A stretch of DNA of 64,000 nt from an uncultured Clostridia bacterium (GCA_937876205.1 CALEII010000066.1:89518-153517); one strand, 5' to 3'; positions 52,371 through 62,183 are shown, counted from the first letter of the stretch. A program made the numbers and translations. The notes: generated by a model from the letters alone, not told the origin.

Positions 52371-54047
52371 ATGCTTTCTAATCTGAAAATTGAAAACATT
52401 GCTATTATTGAAAGCGCTTCAATAGATTTTACTGATAAATTTAACTGTATGACAGGTGAAACAGGTGCAGGTAAATCAATTGTCATTGACTCAATAAATG
52501 CAGTTTTAGGAGAAAAAACATCACGTGAACTCATCAGAACCGGTGAAAGCAAAGCAACCGTGTCTGCATTTTTCACTGATGTGTCAGACAGAACGCAAAA
52601 TCTTCTTGAGGAACTCGGTATTGTACCTGAATCAGATAATACATTACATATAAGTCGTGTTATGACAAAAGACGGACGAAATGTCTGCCGTGTCAATGGC
52701 ACAAATGTAACTGTTTCAATGCTGAAGACTATAGGTCTTAGTCTTATCAATATTCACGGTCAGTCAGACAATCAGGAGCTAATGCAGTCTGATACGTATT
52801 ACACTTTTATAGATGCTGTTGCTGATAACAGAAAGCTTATTGATGATTATCTTGTTCTTTTTAATGAGATGCAGACAATCAAGGAAAAAATCCGTAAGTT
52901 ATCTGTTGATGATGCTTTAAAAGCACGGCGGACAGACCTGCTGATGTATCAGATTGACGAGCTGAAAAAAGCTGAACTCAGATGTGGTGAGAAAGAAGAG
53001 CTTGTTGCACGTAAGAAGCTTATAAATAATTCACAGAAGCTTGCAGGTGCACTTAATGAAGCTTATTCTGCAATAAACGGCGGCGATGAATACAGTGGTG
53101 CTGTGTCAATGCTTTTTGATGCCGCAAGAGCACTCAGCGAAGTAGCTCAGTATTTACCTGAGGCTGAGACTATAGCTGAGTCTGTCAATGATATTGCATA
53201 TACAATTGAATCTTACAGTTCAGATATCAACAGCTTTATGGATGAATCTAGATTTGATGAAAGAGAGCTTGCTGATATTGAAGAAAGACTTGATCTTATA
53301 TACAGATTGTCAAAAAAATACGGCGAAACTGAAGAAGAAATGCTTCTTTTTCTTGACAAAGCCGAAGAAGAGTTGCATAATATAACATATTCTGATGAAT
53401 TGCTTGAAAAGCTCAATGCACAACTTGAAGTGTGCAAGCAATCAGCGTATGAAAAAGCATATGCTCTTTCTCAGTCAAGAAAAAATGCAGCATTGGATTT
53501 TTCAGAAAAAATTCAGAATGAGCTTGCATTTCTTGATATGCCTGAAACGACATTTTCAGTTTCTTTTACAGAAACACCATTTACAGAAACAGGTATTGAT
53601 GAAATTGAGTTTCTCATTTCTGCAAATCGTGGAGAGGAACCTAAGCCTCTTGCTAAAATTGCGTCAGGCGGTGAGCTTTCACGAATTATGCTTGCTATAA
53701 AGAGTGTATTTGCAGATAAAGACGGAACTGACACTTTGATATTTGATGAAATCGATTCAGGTGTCAGCGGCAGAGCAGCAGGTAAAATTGCGCTGAAGCT
53801 CAATCAGGTATCTCAGAACAGACAGGTTCTGTGCATAACACATCTTCCGTCAATTGCTGCGTTTGCAGATAATCATATGCTCATTTCAAAAGCTGTCAGA
53901 GGTGACAAAACGTTTACTTCTGTCACACCGCTTGATGAAAAGGGCAGAATAGCCGAGATTGCAAGAATTATCGGCGGTAATGAGAATGACAACATTCATC
54001 TTGAATCAGCAGGTCAGCTTCTGACTGAGGCGAAGAAATATAAATGA
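52371..54047 (+). CDS. recN: DNA repair protein RecN
   Basis: SMC-like ATPase in double-strand-break repair (558 residues). Walker A GETGAGKSIVIDSINAVLG is near 30-48. A long coiled-coil region lies between about 160 and 390. The signature IASGGELSRIMLAIKSVF and Walker B TLIFDEIDSGVSGRAA are near 420-460. It follows argR by six bases. Confidence 0.96.
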   Translation: MLSNLKIENIAIIESASIDFTDKFNCMTGETGAGKSIVIDSINAVLGEKTSRELIRTGESKATVSAFFTDVSDRTQNLLEELGIVPESDNTLHISRVMTKDGRNVCRVNGTNVTVSMLKTIGLSLINIHGQSDNQELMQSDTYYTFIDAVADNRKLIDDYLVLFNEMQTIKEKIRKLSVDDALKARRTDLLMYQIDELKKAELRCGEKEELVARKKLINNSQKLAGALNEAYSAINGGDEYSGAVSMLFDAARALSEVAQYLPEAETIAESVNDIAYTIESYSSDINSFMDESRFDERELADIEERLDLIYRLSKKYGETEEEMLLFLDKAEEELHNITYSDELLEKLNAQLEVCKQSAYEKAYALSQSRKNAALDFSEKIQNELAFLDMPETTFSVSFTETPFTETGIDEIEFLISANRGEEPKPLAKIASGGELSRIMLAIKSVFADKDGTDTLIFDEIDSGVSGRAAGKIALKLNQVSQNRQVLCITHLPSIAAFADNHMLISKAVRGDKTFTSVTPLDEKGRIAEIARIIGGNENDNIHLESAGQLLTEAKKYK

Positions 54048-54056
54048 GGTGTTTTT

Positions 54057-54839
54057 ATGAAAATCGGTGTTTGCGGTGGTTTTGACAGGATAGCTGCTGC
54101 TGCGGAGTATGGATTTGATTACATAGAAACAAATTTCTGCTCCCTTGCTGTTTCTGATGTTGATAAATATTGTCAGTTCAATGAAGAATTGATAAATCAC
54201 GGTATAAAGTGTGAGGCTGCAAACTGTTTTTTGCCCGGCGAAATGAAAATTACCGGCCCTGATGTTAATTACAAAACGATTGAGGCGTACCTCAGAACAG
54301 GTTTTTCAAGAGCAGAAGAAACAGGTATAAAGATTGTTGTTATGGGATCAGGCGGAGCAAGAAGTGTTCCTGACGGATTTTTATATAATGAAGCAGTCAA
54401 TCAGCTTATTTATTTTGTGTCTGAGTTTGTTTCACCCATTGCTGCAGAGCATAATATAGACTTTGTTTTTGAGCCCTTATGCAAAGCAGAGTCAAATATA
54501 ATCAATACCGTCAAAGAGGGGGCAATGCTCGCATCTGCCGTTAATCGAAAAAATGTCGGTACTCTCGGTGACTTGTATCATATGTATGTTGAGGGTGACA
54601 CATATGATGATATCCGTCAGCTAAAAGGCGTATTCAGGCACGCACATATATCAAATCCAGTTTCTGATAAACCTGATATGAAGCGTATATATATGAAGAA
54701 TCCTGATGAATATGACTATAAAGGATTTTTTGATGCACTTAAATATGTCGGTTGTGAACGTGTTTCAATTGAGGCAAATACTGTTGATTTTGTAAATGAT
54801 GCCCGTGAAGCCGTTAAAATAATGAATATGTATAAATAA
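54057..54839 (+). CDS. Xylose isomerase-like TIM-barrel protein
   Basis: Sugar phosphate isomerase/epimerase-type protein of 260 residues. It starts KIGVCGGFDRIAAAAEYGFDYIE, with FVFEPLCKAESNIINTV, VGTLGDLYHMYVEGD and FRHAHISNP carrying likely metal ligands (Glu, Asp, His) and a final Glu in RVSIEAN. Substrate is not predictable. It lies 9 bases after recN and 17 before tyrS, with GAGGTG before its ATG. Confidence 0.8.
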   Translation: MKIGVCGGFDRIAAAAEYGFDYIETNFCSLAVSDVDKYCQFNEELINHGIKCEAANCFLPGEMKITGPDVNYKTIEAYLRTGFSRAEETGIKIVVMGSGGARSVPDGFLYNEAVNQLIYFVSEFVSPIAAEHNIDFVFEPLCKAESNIINTVKEGAMLASAVNRKNVGTLGDLYHMYVEGDTYDDIRQLKGVFRHAHISNPVSDKPDMKRIYMKNPDEYDYKGFFDALKYVGCERVSIEANTVDFVNDAREAVKIMNMYK

Positions 54840-54856
54840 TTTCGGAGGATATACAA

Positions 54857-56083
54857 ATGAACATTTATGACGAACTTGTTGCAAGAGGACTTATTGCACA
54901 GGTTACAGACGAAGACGAAATCAAAGACCTTGTAAATAACGGCAAAGCTGTATTTTATATAGGTTTTGACCCCACTGCAGACAGCCTTCATGTAGGTCAC
55001 TTTATGGCACTTTGCCTTATGAAAAGACTTCAGATGGCAGGTAACAGACCTATCGCACTCATTGGCGGCGGTACTGCTATGATCGGTGACCCGTCAGGCA
55101 GAACTGATATGCGTCAGGTTATGACAAAAGAAACAATTCAGCACAATTGTGAATGCTTCAAGAAGCAGATGGAGCGTTTCATTGAGTTCGGTGAAGGCAA
55201 GGCTCAGATGGTTAATAATGCTGACTGGCTTATGGATCTGAATTATATCGATGTTCTTCGTGAGGTCGGTGCTTGTTTCTCAGTCAATAATATGCTTCGT
55301 GCTGAATGCTATAAGCAGAGAATGGAAAAGGGACTTTCTTTCCTTGAATTCAACTATATGATTATGCAGAGCTATGATTTCTATCATCTCTACCAGAATT
55401 ACGGCTGTAATATGCAGTTTGGCGGCGATGACCAGTGGTCAAATATGCTCGGCGGTACAGAGCTTATCAGAAAGAAGCTCGGCAAAGATGCTTATGCTAT
55501 GACAATCACTCTTCTTCTTAACTCAGAAGGCAAGAAGATGGGTAAAACTGCTAAGGGTGCAGTATGGCTTGATCCCAACAAGACTTCTCCCTATGAATTT
55601 TATCAGTACTGGAGAAATGTTGATGACGGTGATGTTCTTAAGTGTATCCGTATGCTGACATTCCTTCCTCTCGAAGAAATTGATGCTATGGATTCTTGGC
55701 AGGGAAGTGAACTCAACAAAGCAAAGGAAATTCTTGCTTTTGAGCTTACTAAGCTTGTTCACGGTGAAGAAGAGGCAACAAAAGCTCAGGAAACTGCAAA
55801 ATCTCTCTTTGGTGCAAAGACTAATGTTGATACTATGCCTACATTTGAGCTTGCGGCTGATGATTTTGTTGATGACGCAATTGCTGTTAACGAAGTTCTT
55901 GTTAAAGCAGGCATCGCAAAGTCAAAGGGTGAGGGCAGACGCCTTATAGAGCAGGGCGGTGTTTCTGTTGACGATGTTAAACCCACATCTCCTGTTGCAG
56001 TGATTTCAAAGGCTGATTTTGACAAGGGCTATGTTGTAGTCAAAAAAGGTAAAAAGATATTTATAAAGGTTGTTATAAAATAA
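54857..56083 (+). CDS. tyrS: Tyrosyl-tRNA synthetase
   Basis: Class I aminoacyl-tRNA synthetase of 408 residues. HIGH-type motif LHVGHFMAL near 44, tyrosine pocket YMIMQSYDFYHLY and GGDDQWSNMLGG, KMSKS-type KKMGKTAKGAVWL near 229, and a C-terminal S4 domain (GIAKSKGEGRRLIEQGGV). The leader is only 17 bases, too short for a T-box, so it is probably transcribed from upstream. It ends at a strong bidirectional hairpin. Confidence 0.96.
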   Translation: MNIYDELVARGLIAQVTDEDEIKDLVNNGKAVFYIGFDPTADSLHVGHFMALCLMKRLQMAGNRPIALIGGGTAMIGDPSGRTDMRQVMTKETIQHNCECFKKQMERFIEFGEGKAQMVNNADWLMDLNYIDVLREVGACFSVNNMLRAECYKQRMEKGLSFLEFNYMIMQSYDFYHLYQNYGCNMQFGGDDQWSNMLGGTELIRKKLGKDAYAMTITLLLNSEGKKMGKTAKGAVWLDPNKTSPYEFYQYWRNVDDGDVLKCIRMLTFLPLEEIDAMDSWQGSELNKAKEILAFELTKLVHGEEEATKAQETAKSLFGAKTNVDTMPTFELAADDFVDDAIAVNEVLVKAGIAKSKGEGRRLIEQGGVSVDDVKPTSPVAVISKADFDKGYVVVKKGKKIFIKVVIK

Positions 56084-56086
56084 GAA

Positions 56087-56118
56087 AAAATCGGTGAGCT
56101 TTCAACCTCACCGATTTT
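56087..56118. terminator. Bidirectional terminator between tyrS and the kinase-like gene
   Basis: A perfect 12-bp stem with an 8-base loop lies between convergent genes, with a T-run on either side. Confidence 0.9.
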
Positions 56119-56136
56119 GCTTTATTAAGACATTGT

Positions 56137-56757
56137 TCAGATTATTTCTTTAGCACGCATATATTCTATTATGATATCAGCACACTTGTCATAAGACAGA
56201 GCAGATGTGTTAAGGCAAATATCATAATTTGTCATATCATCACGATTCGCACCTGTGAAATAATTGTAATGATTTGTTCTTTTTTTATCAACCTTATCTA
56301 TTCTGTTTTCTGCTTCTTTATGTGATATAGAAAGTCTTTTTGATTCTGTGTTTATTCTGTCATTTTTATCAGCACAGATAAAGACTTTCACAATATTCTT
56401 ATCTTTGAGTACAAAATCTGCACATCTGCCGATAACTATGTAGCTTTCTTTTTCTGCAAGCTCTCTGAGAACCTTTGCCTGATAATTAAACAGATTTTCC
56501 TGAGATGTAAAATCATGACTTGAGGGTGGAATAAGCTTGCCGTCATAAATATATTTTGTGAATTTGAAAATGGGGTTTGAATTCAGTTCCTCGTCAGAAC
56601 GGGCAAAAAGATCAAGGCTTATGCCGCTGTCTTCTGATGCCAGCTGAAGAATATCCTGACCGTAAAGCTTTATTCCCAGTTTTTTTTCAAGTGCTTCACC
56701 GACATAACTGCCGCCGCTTCCGCATTCTCTTGAAATTGTGATAACAAAATTACTCAT
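56137..56757 (-). CDS. Cytidylate kinase-like P-loop protein
   Basis: A 206-residue protein of the cytidylate-kinase-like family. TISRECGSGGSYVGEALEKK (about 7-26) replaces the standard P-loop. SYIVIGRCADFVLKD near 105 and RVDKKRTNHYNYFTG near 155 follow the family. It is too divergent from Cmk to be sure of CMP as substrate, and its role is open. It is a single-gene unit behind its own promoter. Confidence 0.8.
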   Translation of the reverse strand: MSNFVITISRECGSGGSYVGEALEKKLGIKLYGQDILQLASEDSGISLDLFARSDEELNSNPIFKFTKYIYDGKLIPPSSHDFTSQENLFNYQAKVLRELAEKESYIVIGRCADFVLKDKNIVKVFICADKNDRINTESKRLSISHKEAENRIDKVDKKRTNHYNYFTGANRDDMTNYDICLNTSALSYDKCADIIIEYMRAKEII

Positions 56758-56789
56758 AATTTCACTCTCCTTGAAATTCTTTCATATTT

Positions 56790-56818
56790 ATTATATCAAC
56801 ATATATTGGATATTGCAA
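56790..56818 (-). promoter_or_regulatory. SigmaA-type promoter of the kinase-like gene
   Basis: On the minus strand TTGCAA and TATAAT are 17 bases apart. Confidence 0.65.
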
Positions 56819-56850
56819 TAGAATAATTTGAAAATTGTATAAAATAATAA

Positions 56851-56876
56851 CACCGTTCCTTGATACAGGAACGGTG
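56851..56876 (-). terminator. Terminator of the dnaX operon
   Basis: A 10-bp perfect stem with a 6-base loop lies six bases after the last gene's stop and ends the SRP RNA-dnaX operon on the minus strand. Confidence 0.82.
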
Positions 56877-56882
56877 ATTTTC

Positions 56883-57773
56883 TTACTGCTGGCCCATAAG
56901 TGAGGACATCATAGAGCTTTTTTTCTTTTGCTTTTTCGGTTTATATTTGGGAGGATTCTCAAGTCTCATTCTTGATGATCTTGAGCTTTTAAGAATTTTA
57001 CTGACTCTGATGAAAGGCTCAACAAGTGTGTCACTTGCGTTGTCAAGAATCTTCTGGTGCATATCATTGTCAAGCTCATAAGATGCGAGCATTGTTACCA
57101 CAATAATATCCTGAACTTCATTTGAGCCGTCTTCATAGATTTCATTGAGTATTGCAAAGAGTTTTTTGAGCTTCTGAGGATTGTTCTCCTTGATTGTTGC
57201 GTATACTCTGGGGTTTACAACATTCATAAAGAAATCTTCGCAAAGGAACTCTCCATATTGTTCAATATTCTGCTTGTAGAGGTCTTTAAGCTCCGGATAG
57301 AGAGTCGCAAGTCTTATAGCAAGAGTTGCTGAGTCGTAAAGAAGATTTCCGTTTTTTACTGCTGAACGTGAAACTGTAGCCTGAGCTTTGATCTGCTGCT
57401 GTCTTTTTGCTATCTGCTTGGGGCTGAATGCTTCAGTCAGATTCTCTGCAATTTCATTTGAAATTGATTTAACATCCTTCTTGTCATATTCATCAACAAT
57501 AAGAAGATAGCTGGCTGTCAGTGTGTAGTCACTGTCATCGTCTGATTTTGCATCGGGAGATGCAGTGAGAAGTCTGATTTTATTGTCATTGAAAAGAACT
57601 CTGATTTTTCCTTTTTCACCTGAAAATGAAAGATAATTTGAATTATCTCTTGTGAAAACCGGGGTAGTGTTCTTTTCAATATCTGACGGAATATCTGCGC
57701 TGAAGCCAAGATTCTGTGCAACAGGCAGAATATCTGTATACAGCAAATCAAAAACTGTTGTTAAATCTATCAT
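56883..57773 (-). CDS. Unknown cytoplasmic protein with Lys-rich tail
   Basis: Unrecognised 296-residue protein. The first 110 residues look alpha/beta with a strand-rich middle, and residues about 125-265 are helical with a repeat-like feel. The C-terminus is basic (PKYKPKKQKKKSS) and ends MMSSLMGQQ. There is no signal peptide or membrane segment. It follows the FGGY kinase by 20 bases and is last in the SRP RNA-dnaX operon. The basic tail suggests nucleic-acid or ribosome contact, but that is a guess. Confidence 0.55.
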   Translation of the reverse strand: MIDLTTVFDLLYTDILPVAQNLGFSADIPSDIEKNTTPVFTRDNSNYLSFSGEKGKIRVLFNDNKIRLLTASPDAKSDDDSDYTLTASYLLIVDEYDKKDVKSISNEIAENLTEAFSPKQIAKRQQQIKAQATVSRSAVKNGNLLYDSATLAIRLATLYPELKDLYKQNIEQYGEFLCEDFFMNVVNPRVYATIKENNPQKLKKLFAILNEIYEDGSNEVQDIIVVTMLASYELDNDMHQKILDNASDTLVEPFIRVSKILKSSRSSRMRLENPPKYKPKKQKKKSSMMSSLMGQQ

Positions 57774-57793
57774 TATATTCTTCCTTTCGCTGA

Positions 57794-59392
57794 TTAGCCG
57801 TTAAGTGCGGCAAAATTAGCTTTGTTTGATTTGTAAAGATTTTTGAAAACCTCATACTGCTTGTCATAAATCGGCTTGTTATTCAGCTGAGGATGATATG
57901 TTTTTATAACAGGGATGAGCTTCTTAGCTTCGCCCACATTGTTTATCATGCCGAGACCGCAAGCAACAATAACAGCAGCACCTACAGCACCGACATTCTG
58001 AGGACTGTCAACTGTCTCAACCGTTTTACCTGTAATGTCAGCAAGAATCTGACAGGTTACAGCAGACAGAGCACCGCCGCCTACAAATCGGATTCTCTGT
58101 GAAGTTCTTACTTTCTTTTCCTGTGCTTCAAGGAACCAACGAAGATGCATACATACACCTTCAATAACAGCTCTGAGAAGCTCGGATTTTCCTGTTTCAA
58201 GGCTGAGGTTAAAGAACATACCTCTTGAATTGGGGTCTTCAAAGGGACATCTGTTGCCGTGAAGCCACGGTGTGAAAACTACACCGTTTGCACCTGCGGG
58301 AACTTTATCAATAACCTCTGACATATAGTCATAAAGACTTGTGTATTCTGCTTCATAAGAATCAGTAACCTTTTCTTTTTTGAGGTAGATACCGACTTCA
58401 TCAAGACAAAGATGATCCTTTGCCCATTCAAGACATTTACCTGCTGTTTCAAGCTCTGCAAAGTAAACATATTTTGCGGGGTCAGCACCGACAATTGCGG
58501 CAATCATCGCAGTTGCATCAACAATGCTCTTCTCAACAACTGTTCCAACCCAACCTGATGTGCCTGAATAGATGTGAGTGTCGCCCATTTCAACAGAACC
58601 TGCACCTACGCCGATAAGAGAAGCATCGCTGCCGCCTCCGAATACAGCAATACCGGGCACAAGATGAAGCTCTTCTGCGGCCTTCTCATTGAGCTCCCCG
58701 ATTTTATCGGTACATTCCTTAATTTCAGGCATATGTTCAAATTTAACACCGAGCATATCGGTCATTTCTTTGCTCCAGCAGTTTTTACCCTTTCTTATGT
58801 CATAAAGAAGTGTGGCAAATGCTGAGTCACGTGTCATATTAAAGTTACCTGTCATACGGGTAATAAGATAGTCTTTAACATCAAGCCATTTGTATACTTC
58901 CTTGAATTTTTCAGGTTCATGAGCTTCAACCCACTTATATTTCCATACCGGGTCTTTTACAGAAGCAGCAACAGCACCTGTAATCTGAAGAGATTTAAGA
59001 AGCTTGGGAATATTTGCGCCTGCAATCTGAGGCCCGTGAGCAATACCTTTTTTGAGCTCTTCCTTTGCTCTCTGGTCCATATAGCTCATAGCTCTTCTGA
59101 CATAATTTCCGTTTTTGTCAACAAGAACAAGGCCCTGTGCCTGAGAACAGAATGAGATACCGTTGATCATATCTGCAGAAACAGCTGCTTTTTCAAGTGC
59201 AACTTTTGTTGTGTCACACATTGCATCCCACCATTCGTCGGGATTCTGTTCTGCACCGCCGTCAGGGAAAACATAAAGCTCATAACCCTGTGATGCTGCG
59301 CCGAGAAGAGTGATTTTTTCAGAGAGTTCAAAAACACATGTTTTAACACCGGTTGTGCCTATATCATATGTCAATGCGTATTTTTTATCCAT
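57794..59392 (-). CDS. FGGY-family carbohydrate kinase
   Basis: Sugar kinase of the xylulokinase/glycerol kinase superfamily, 532 residues. The first phosphate motif is YDIGTTGVKTCVF near 7-19; SFCSQAQGLVLVD, YSGTSGWVGTVV and RFVGGGALSAVTCQILADIT follow. It resembles XylB-like kinases, but the substrate is not certain. The ATG at 59392 follows CGGAGGAAAATTTTT. It is 16 bases after recR, an unusual place for a sugar kinase. Confidence 0.83.
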   Translation of the reverse strand: MDKKYALTYDIGTTGVKTCVFELSEKITLLGAASQGYELYVFPDGGAEQNPDEWWDAMCDTTKVALEKAAVSADMINGISFCSQAQGLVLVDKNGNYVRRAMSYMDQRAKEELKKGIAHGPQIAGANIPKLLKSLQITGAVAASVKDPVWKYKWVEAHEPEKFKEVYKWLDVKDYLITRMTGNFNMTRDSAFATLLYDIRKGKNCWSKEMTDMLGVKFEHMPEIKECTDKIGELNEKAAEELHLVPGIAVFGGGSDASLIGVGAGSVEMGDTHIYSGTSGWVGTVVEKSIVDATAMIAAIVGADPAKYVYFAELETAGKCLEWAKDHLCLDEVGIYLKKEKVTDSYEAEYTSLYDYMSEVIDKVPAGANGVVFTPWLHGNRCPFEDPNSRGMFFNLSLETGKSELLRAVIEGVCMHLRWFLEAQEKKVRTSQRIRFVGGGALSAVTCQILADITGKTVETVDSPQNVGAVGAAVIVACGLGMINNVGEAKKLIPVIKTYHPQLNNKPIYDKQYEVFKNLYKSNKANFAALNG

Positions 59393-59408
59393 AAAAATTT
59401 TCCTCCGT

Positions 59409-60008
59409 TCACATTGTTCTTCTGCCTTCAATAGCTCTTGAAAGTGTAATTTCATCTGCGTACTGAATATCAGTTCCTACAGGGAGACCAAAGGCAATTC
59501 TTGAGATTTTGATGTTGAAAGGTTTTATCAGTTTTGACAGATACATTGCCGTCGCTTCACCTTCAATATCAGAATCTGTTGCAATTATGATTTCTTTTAC
59601 TTCATCAGAATTCATACGGGCAAGCAGTTCTTTTATTGTAAGCTGTTCAGGACCGATACCGTCAAGAGGCGAGATTGCACCGTGCAGAACATGATATACA
59701 CCGTGAAATTCTTTTGTTTTTTCTATTGCAATAAGACTTTGTGAGTCTTCTACAATACAAACAACAGAATGATCACGCTTATCATTTTTGCATATGGGGC
59801 ACAATTCATCCTCGGTAAGATTTGCGCACAGTGAACATTTATGTATTTTCTTGCACGCATCGGTTATTGCTTCTGCAATTGTGTCTGATTCGTTTTTCGG
59901 TAAGCCGAGAATATAAAATGCAATTCTCTGTGCAGTTTTTCTGCCTATTCCCGGCATTCTTTCAAACTGTTCAATCAGTTTCTGAAGAGGGGCTGCATTA
60001 TACTGCAT
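59409..60008 (-). CDS. recR: Recombination protein RecR
   Basis: RecF-pathway protein of 199 residues with a helix-hairpin-helix (LIEQFERMPGIGRKTAQRIA), a four-Cys zinc finger (CSLCANLTEDELCPIC near 57-72) and a Toprim domain (VCIVEDSQSLIAIEK near 81, with the EGEATAMY stretch later). It begins one base after the ybaB stop. Confidence 0.96.
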   Translation of the reverse strand: MQYNAAPLQKLIEQFERMPGIGRKTAQRIAFYILGLPKNESDTIAEAITDACKKIHKCSLCANLTEDELCPICKNDKRDHSVVCIVEDSQSLIAIEKTKEFHGVYHVLHGAISPLDGIGPEQLTIKELLARMNSDEVKEIIIATDSDIEGEATAMYLSKLIKPFNIKISRIAFGLPVGTDIQYADEITLSRAIEGRRTM

Positions 60009-60009
60009 A

Positions 60010-60351
60010 TCAGAACATACCGCCCATTCCGGGGATATTAAGACCGCCTGTGAGCTTGCCCATTTCTGATTCCATTGTTGCGTCTGCTTTTCTCATTGCC
60101 TCATTAAGTGATGCAAGAAGAAGGTCTTCGAGCATATCTATGTCATCGGGATCAACGATTTCAGGCTGCATTTTGATTGCTTTGATTTCGTGCTTGCCGT
60201 TGACGGTAACTTCAATTGCTCCGCCGCCGGCTGATGCTGTAAACTCTGACTCCTCAACTGCAGCCTGAGTTTTTGCCATCTCTTCCTGCATTTTCTGAAG
60301 TCTTGCCATCATATTTCCGCCTTGATTTGCGTTGGGAATTCTTGCTTTCAT
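60010..60351 (-). CDS. ybaB: YbaB/EbfC nucleoid-associated protein
   Basis: Small DNA-binding protein of 113 residues with the family pattern ARLQKMQEEMAKTQAAVEE, then SAGGGAIEVTVNGKHEIKAI and a Met/Gly-rich C-terminus (GGLNIPGMGGMF). It sits between dnaX and recR as in most Firmicutes, with CGGAGGAAAACAC before the ATG. Confidence 0.94.
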   Translation of the reverse strand: MKARIPNANQGGNMMARLQKMQEEMAKTQAAVEESEFTASAGGGAIEVTVNGKHEIKAIKMQPEIVDPDDIDMLEDLLLASLNEAMRKADATMESEMGKLTGGLNIPGMGGMF

Positions 60352-60367
60352 TGTGTTTTCCTCCGTT

Positions 60368-62155
60368 TTATCCTAATCTTACGGTCATATCACTCTGACC
60401 GCTGACATTTCGTATAACATCAGTAAGCTCATTTTTTACCATATTAAAAATCATAGGTAAAACCTGTTTATAGCCGTATATTGTGACAACATTGCCGTTT
60501 ACTTCTGCTCTTGTGTCAATCAGATGACCAATAAGCGGTGGACATTTGTTTTCTGCCGCTATAACACAATTTGTCCAGAATTTTTTCAAATCTTTTATTG
60601 ATGAATTCTGTGAGGCAGACTGGGTCGGCTCATTGTCAAATAGCGGTGTAGCTGAATCAGTAACAGGCTCTGCATCAAAAACCGGCGCATTACCGGTGTC
60701 GGCAGGCTCAGCATCAAATGCAGGCATTTCATCAAATACAGGCTGTTCATCCTGTGAATAGTATGAAATATCATTATATTCGTCAGGGGGGGCATCGAAT
60801 GCGGGACCGTCGAAAGACTCTGCATCATAGGGGGAGTCGGGTAACGGAATTTCATCATCATATTCTGCGCTGTCATCATCAAAAACGAGATTTGAGATAA
60901 TACTTTCTTTTGTATCATTCTCGGTTTTTTCAACAGTGTTTACAATACTTTCAGTCACTGCACTCGCTTTTTCAACAGGCTTTGATGTTATTATTGTTGT
61001 ACCGTTTTCAAAATTTGCAATTTTCTTTTCAAGTGCAGCAATTCTTGAAAAAAGAGCACTTATATCAGTAGATGCTTCAGGTGAACAGATTTTGATTATT
61101 GCCATTTCTGTCTCTACACGTCTGTTTTGAGTTACCTTGATTGAAGCAATTGTTGCTGAAAGAATATTCATTATGCTGAGAATTTCTTCAACCGTAAATT
61201 TCTCAGATAAATTACGCAGTTCGAGAAGCTCTTCATTTGTGGAAACCAATATATCTTCAGGTCTGTCTACGGACTTTATAATAAGAAGACTTCTGAAGTG
61301 ATTTGTAAGCTCAGTGCAGAGTCTTTCTGTGTCACAGGAAGAGTTGTGAAGCTTATCAATTATAGATAAAGCCTTTGATGTGTCTTTATTTCTGAATGCG
61401 TCTGACAGAGCAAACAGATAGTCCTTACTCATAATTCCGGCAGCATCAGATACAATAGCTTCCGTTACATTTTCTGATATACTCAGACATCTGTCAAAAA
61501 TTGACAAGGCATCACGCATACCGCCGTCAGCAATTCTTGCAATCAGTGTTGCTGCCGTATCATCAATGTGAACATTTTCTTTTTCTGCAACATATTTCAG
61601 GCGTGAGACAATGGATTCTACAGAAATTCTTCTGAAATCAAATCTCTGACAGCGGGAGAGTATTGTAGAAGGCAGCTTCTGGACTTCTGTTGTTGCAAGT
61701 ATAAAAACAATATGCTCAGGCGGCTCTTCAAGAGTTTTCAGAAGTGCGTTGAATGCTTCAATTGTAAGCATATGTACTTCATCAATTATATAAACTCTGT
61801 ATTTTGCCTGAGCAGGTGTAAAAGCTGATTCTTCACGCAGAGTTCTGATATCGTCGATACCACGGTTGCTTGCTGCATCTATTTCTACTACATCAAGAAC
61901 TGAGCCTTCATCTATGCCTTTACATATTTCACACTCACAGCAGGGGTTGCCGTCAATAGGGTTGAGGCAGTTTATAGCCTTTGAAAGTATTTTGGCGCAC
62001 GAAGTCTTGCCCGTACCTCTTGACCCTGTAAAAAGGTAAGCATGGGCAAGTCTTGTTTCTCTGACTTCATTTTTGAGTGTTTCTGTTATGTGTGGTTGTC
62101 CCGCAACATCACTGAAAGTTTGCGGACGCCATTTTCTGTATAATACTCTATACAA
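60368..62155 (-). CDS. dnaX: DNA polymerase III subunits gamma/tau
   Basis: Clamp-loader ATPase of 595 residues. YRVLYRKWRPQTFSDVAGQ opens it, with Walker A GSRGTGKTS, a zinc-binding NPCCECEIC, IIDEVHML, and sensor-1 region LATTEVQKLPSTILSRCQRF. An acidic, proline-rich linker (about 430-510) repeats short FDAEP-like units, and a conserved domain of about 80 residues ends the protein. The start is a TTG ten bases after GGAGG, and the longer frame upstream runs through the SRP RNA. No frameshift signal was noted. Confidence 0.95.
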   Translation of the reverse strand: MYRVLYRKWRPQTFSDVAGQPHITETLKNEVRETRLAHAYLFTGSRGTGKTSCAKILSKAINCLNPIDGNPCCECEICKGIDEGSVLDVVEIDAASNRGIDDIRTLREESAFTPAQAKYRVYIIDEVHMLTIEAFNALLKTLEEPPEHIVFILATTEVQKLPSTILSRCQRFDFRRISVESIVSRLKYVAEKENVHIDDTAATLIARIADGGMRDALSIFDRCLSISENVTEAIVSDAAGIMSKDYLFALSDAFRNKDTSKALSIIDKLHNSSCDTERLCTELTNHFRSLLIIKSVDRPEDILVSTNEELLELRNLSEKFTVEEILSIMNILSATIASIKVTQNRRVETEMAIIKICSPEASTDISALFSRIAALEKKIANFENGTTIITSKPVEKASAVTESIVNTVEKTENDTKESIISNLVFDDDSAEYDDEIPLPDSPYDAESFDGPAFDAPPDEYNDISYYSQDEQPVFDEMPAFDAEPADTGNAPVFDAEPVTDSATPLFDNEPTQSASQNSSIKDLKKFWTNCVIAAENKCPPLIGHLIDTRAEVNGNVVTIYGYKQVLPMIFNMVKNELTDVIRNVSGQSDMTVRLG

Positions 62156-62183
62156 TTGTATATAGCCTCCGAAAAAATTATGA

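Noticed and set aside
54840..54856. T-box riboswitch for tyrS
   Set aside because: Only 17 bases separate tyrS from the gene before it, so there is no room for a T-box.
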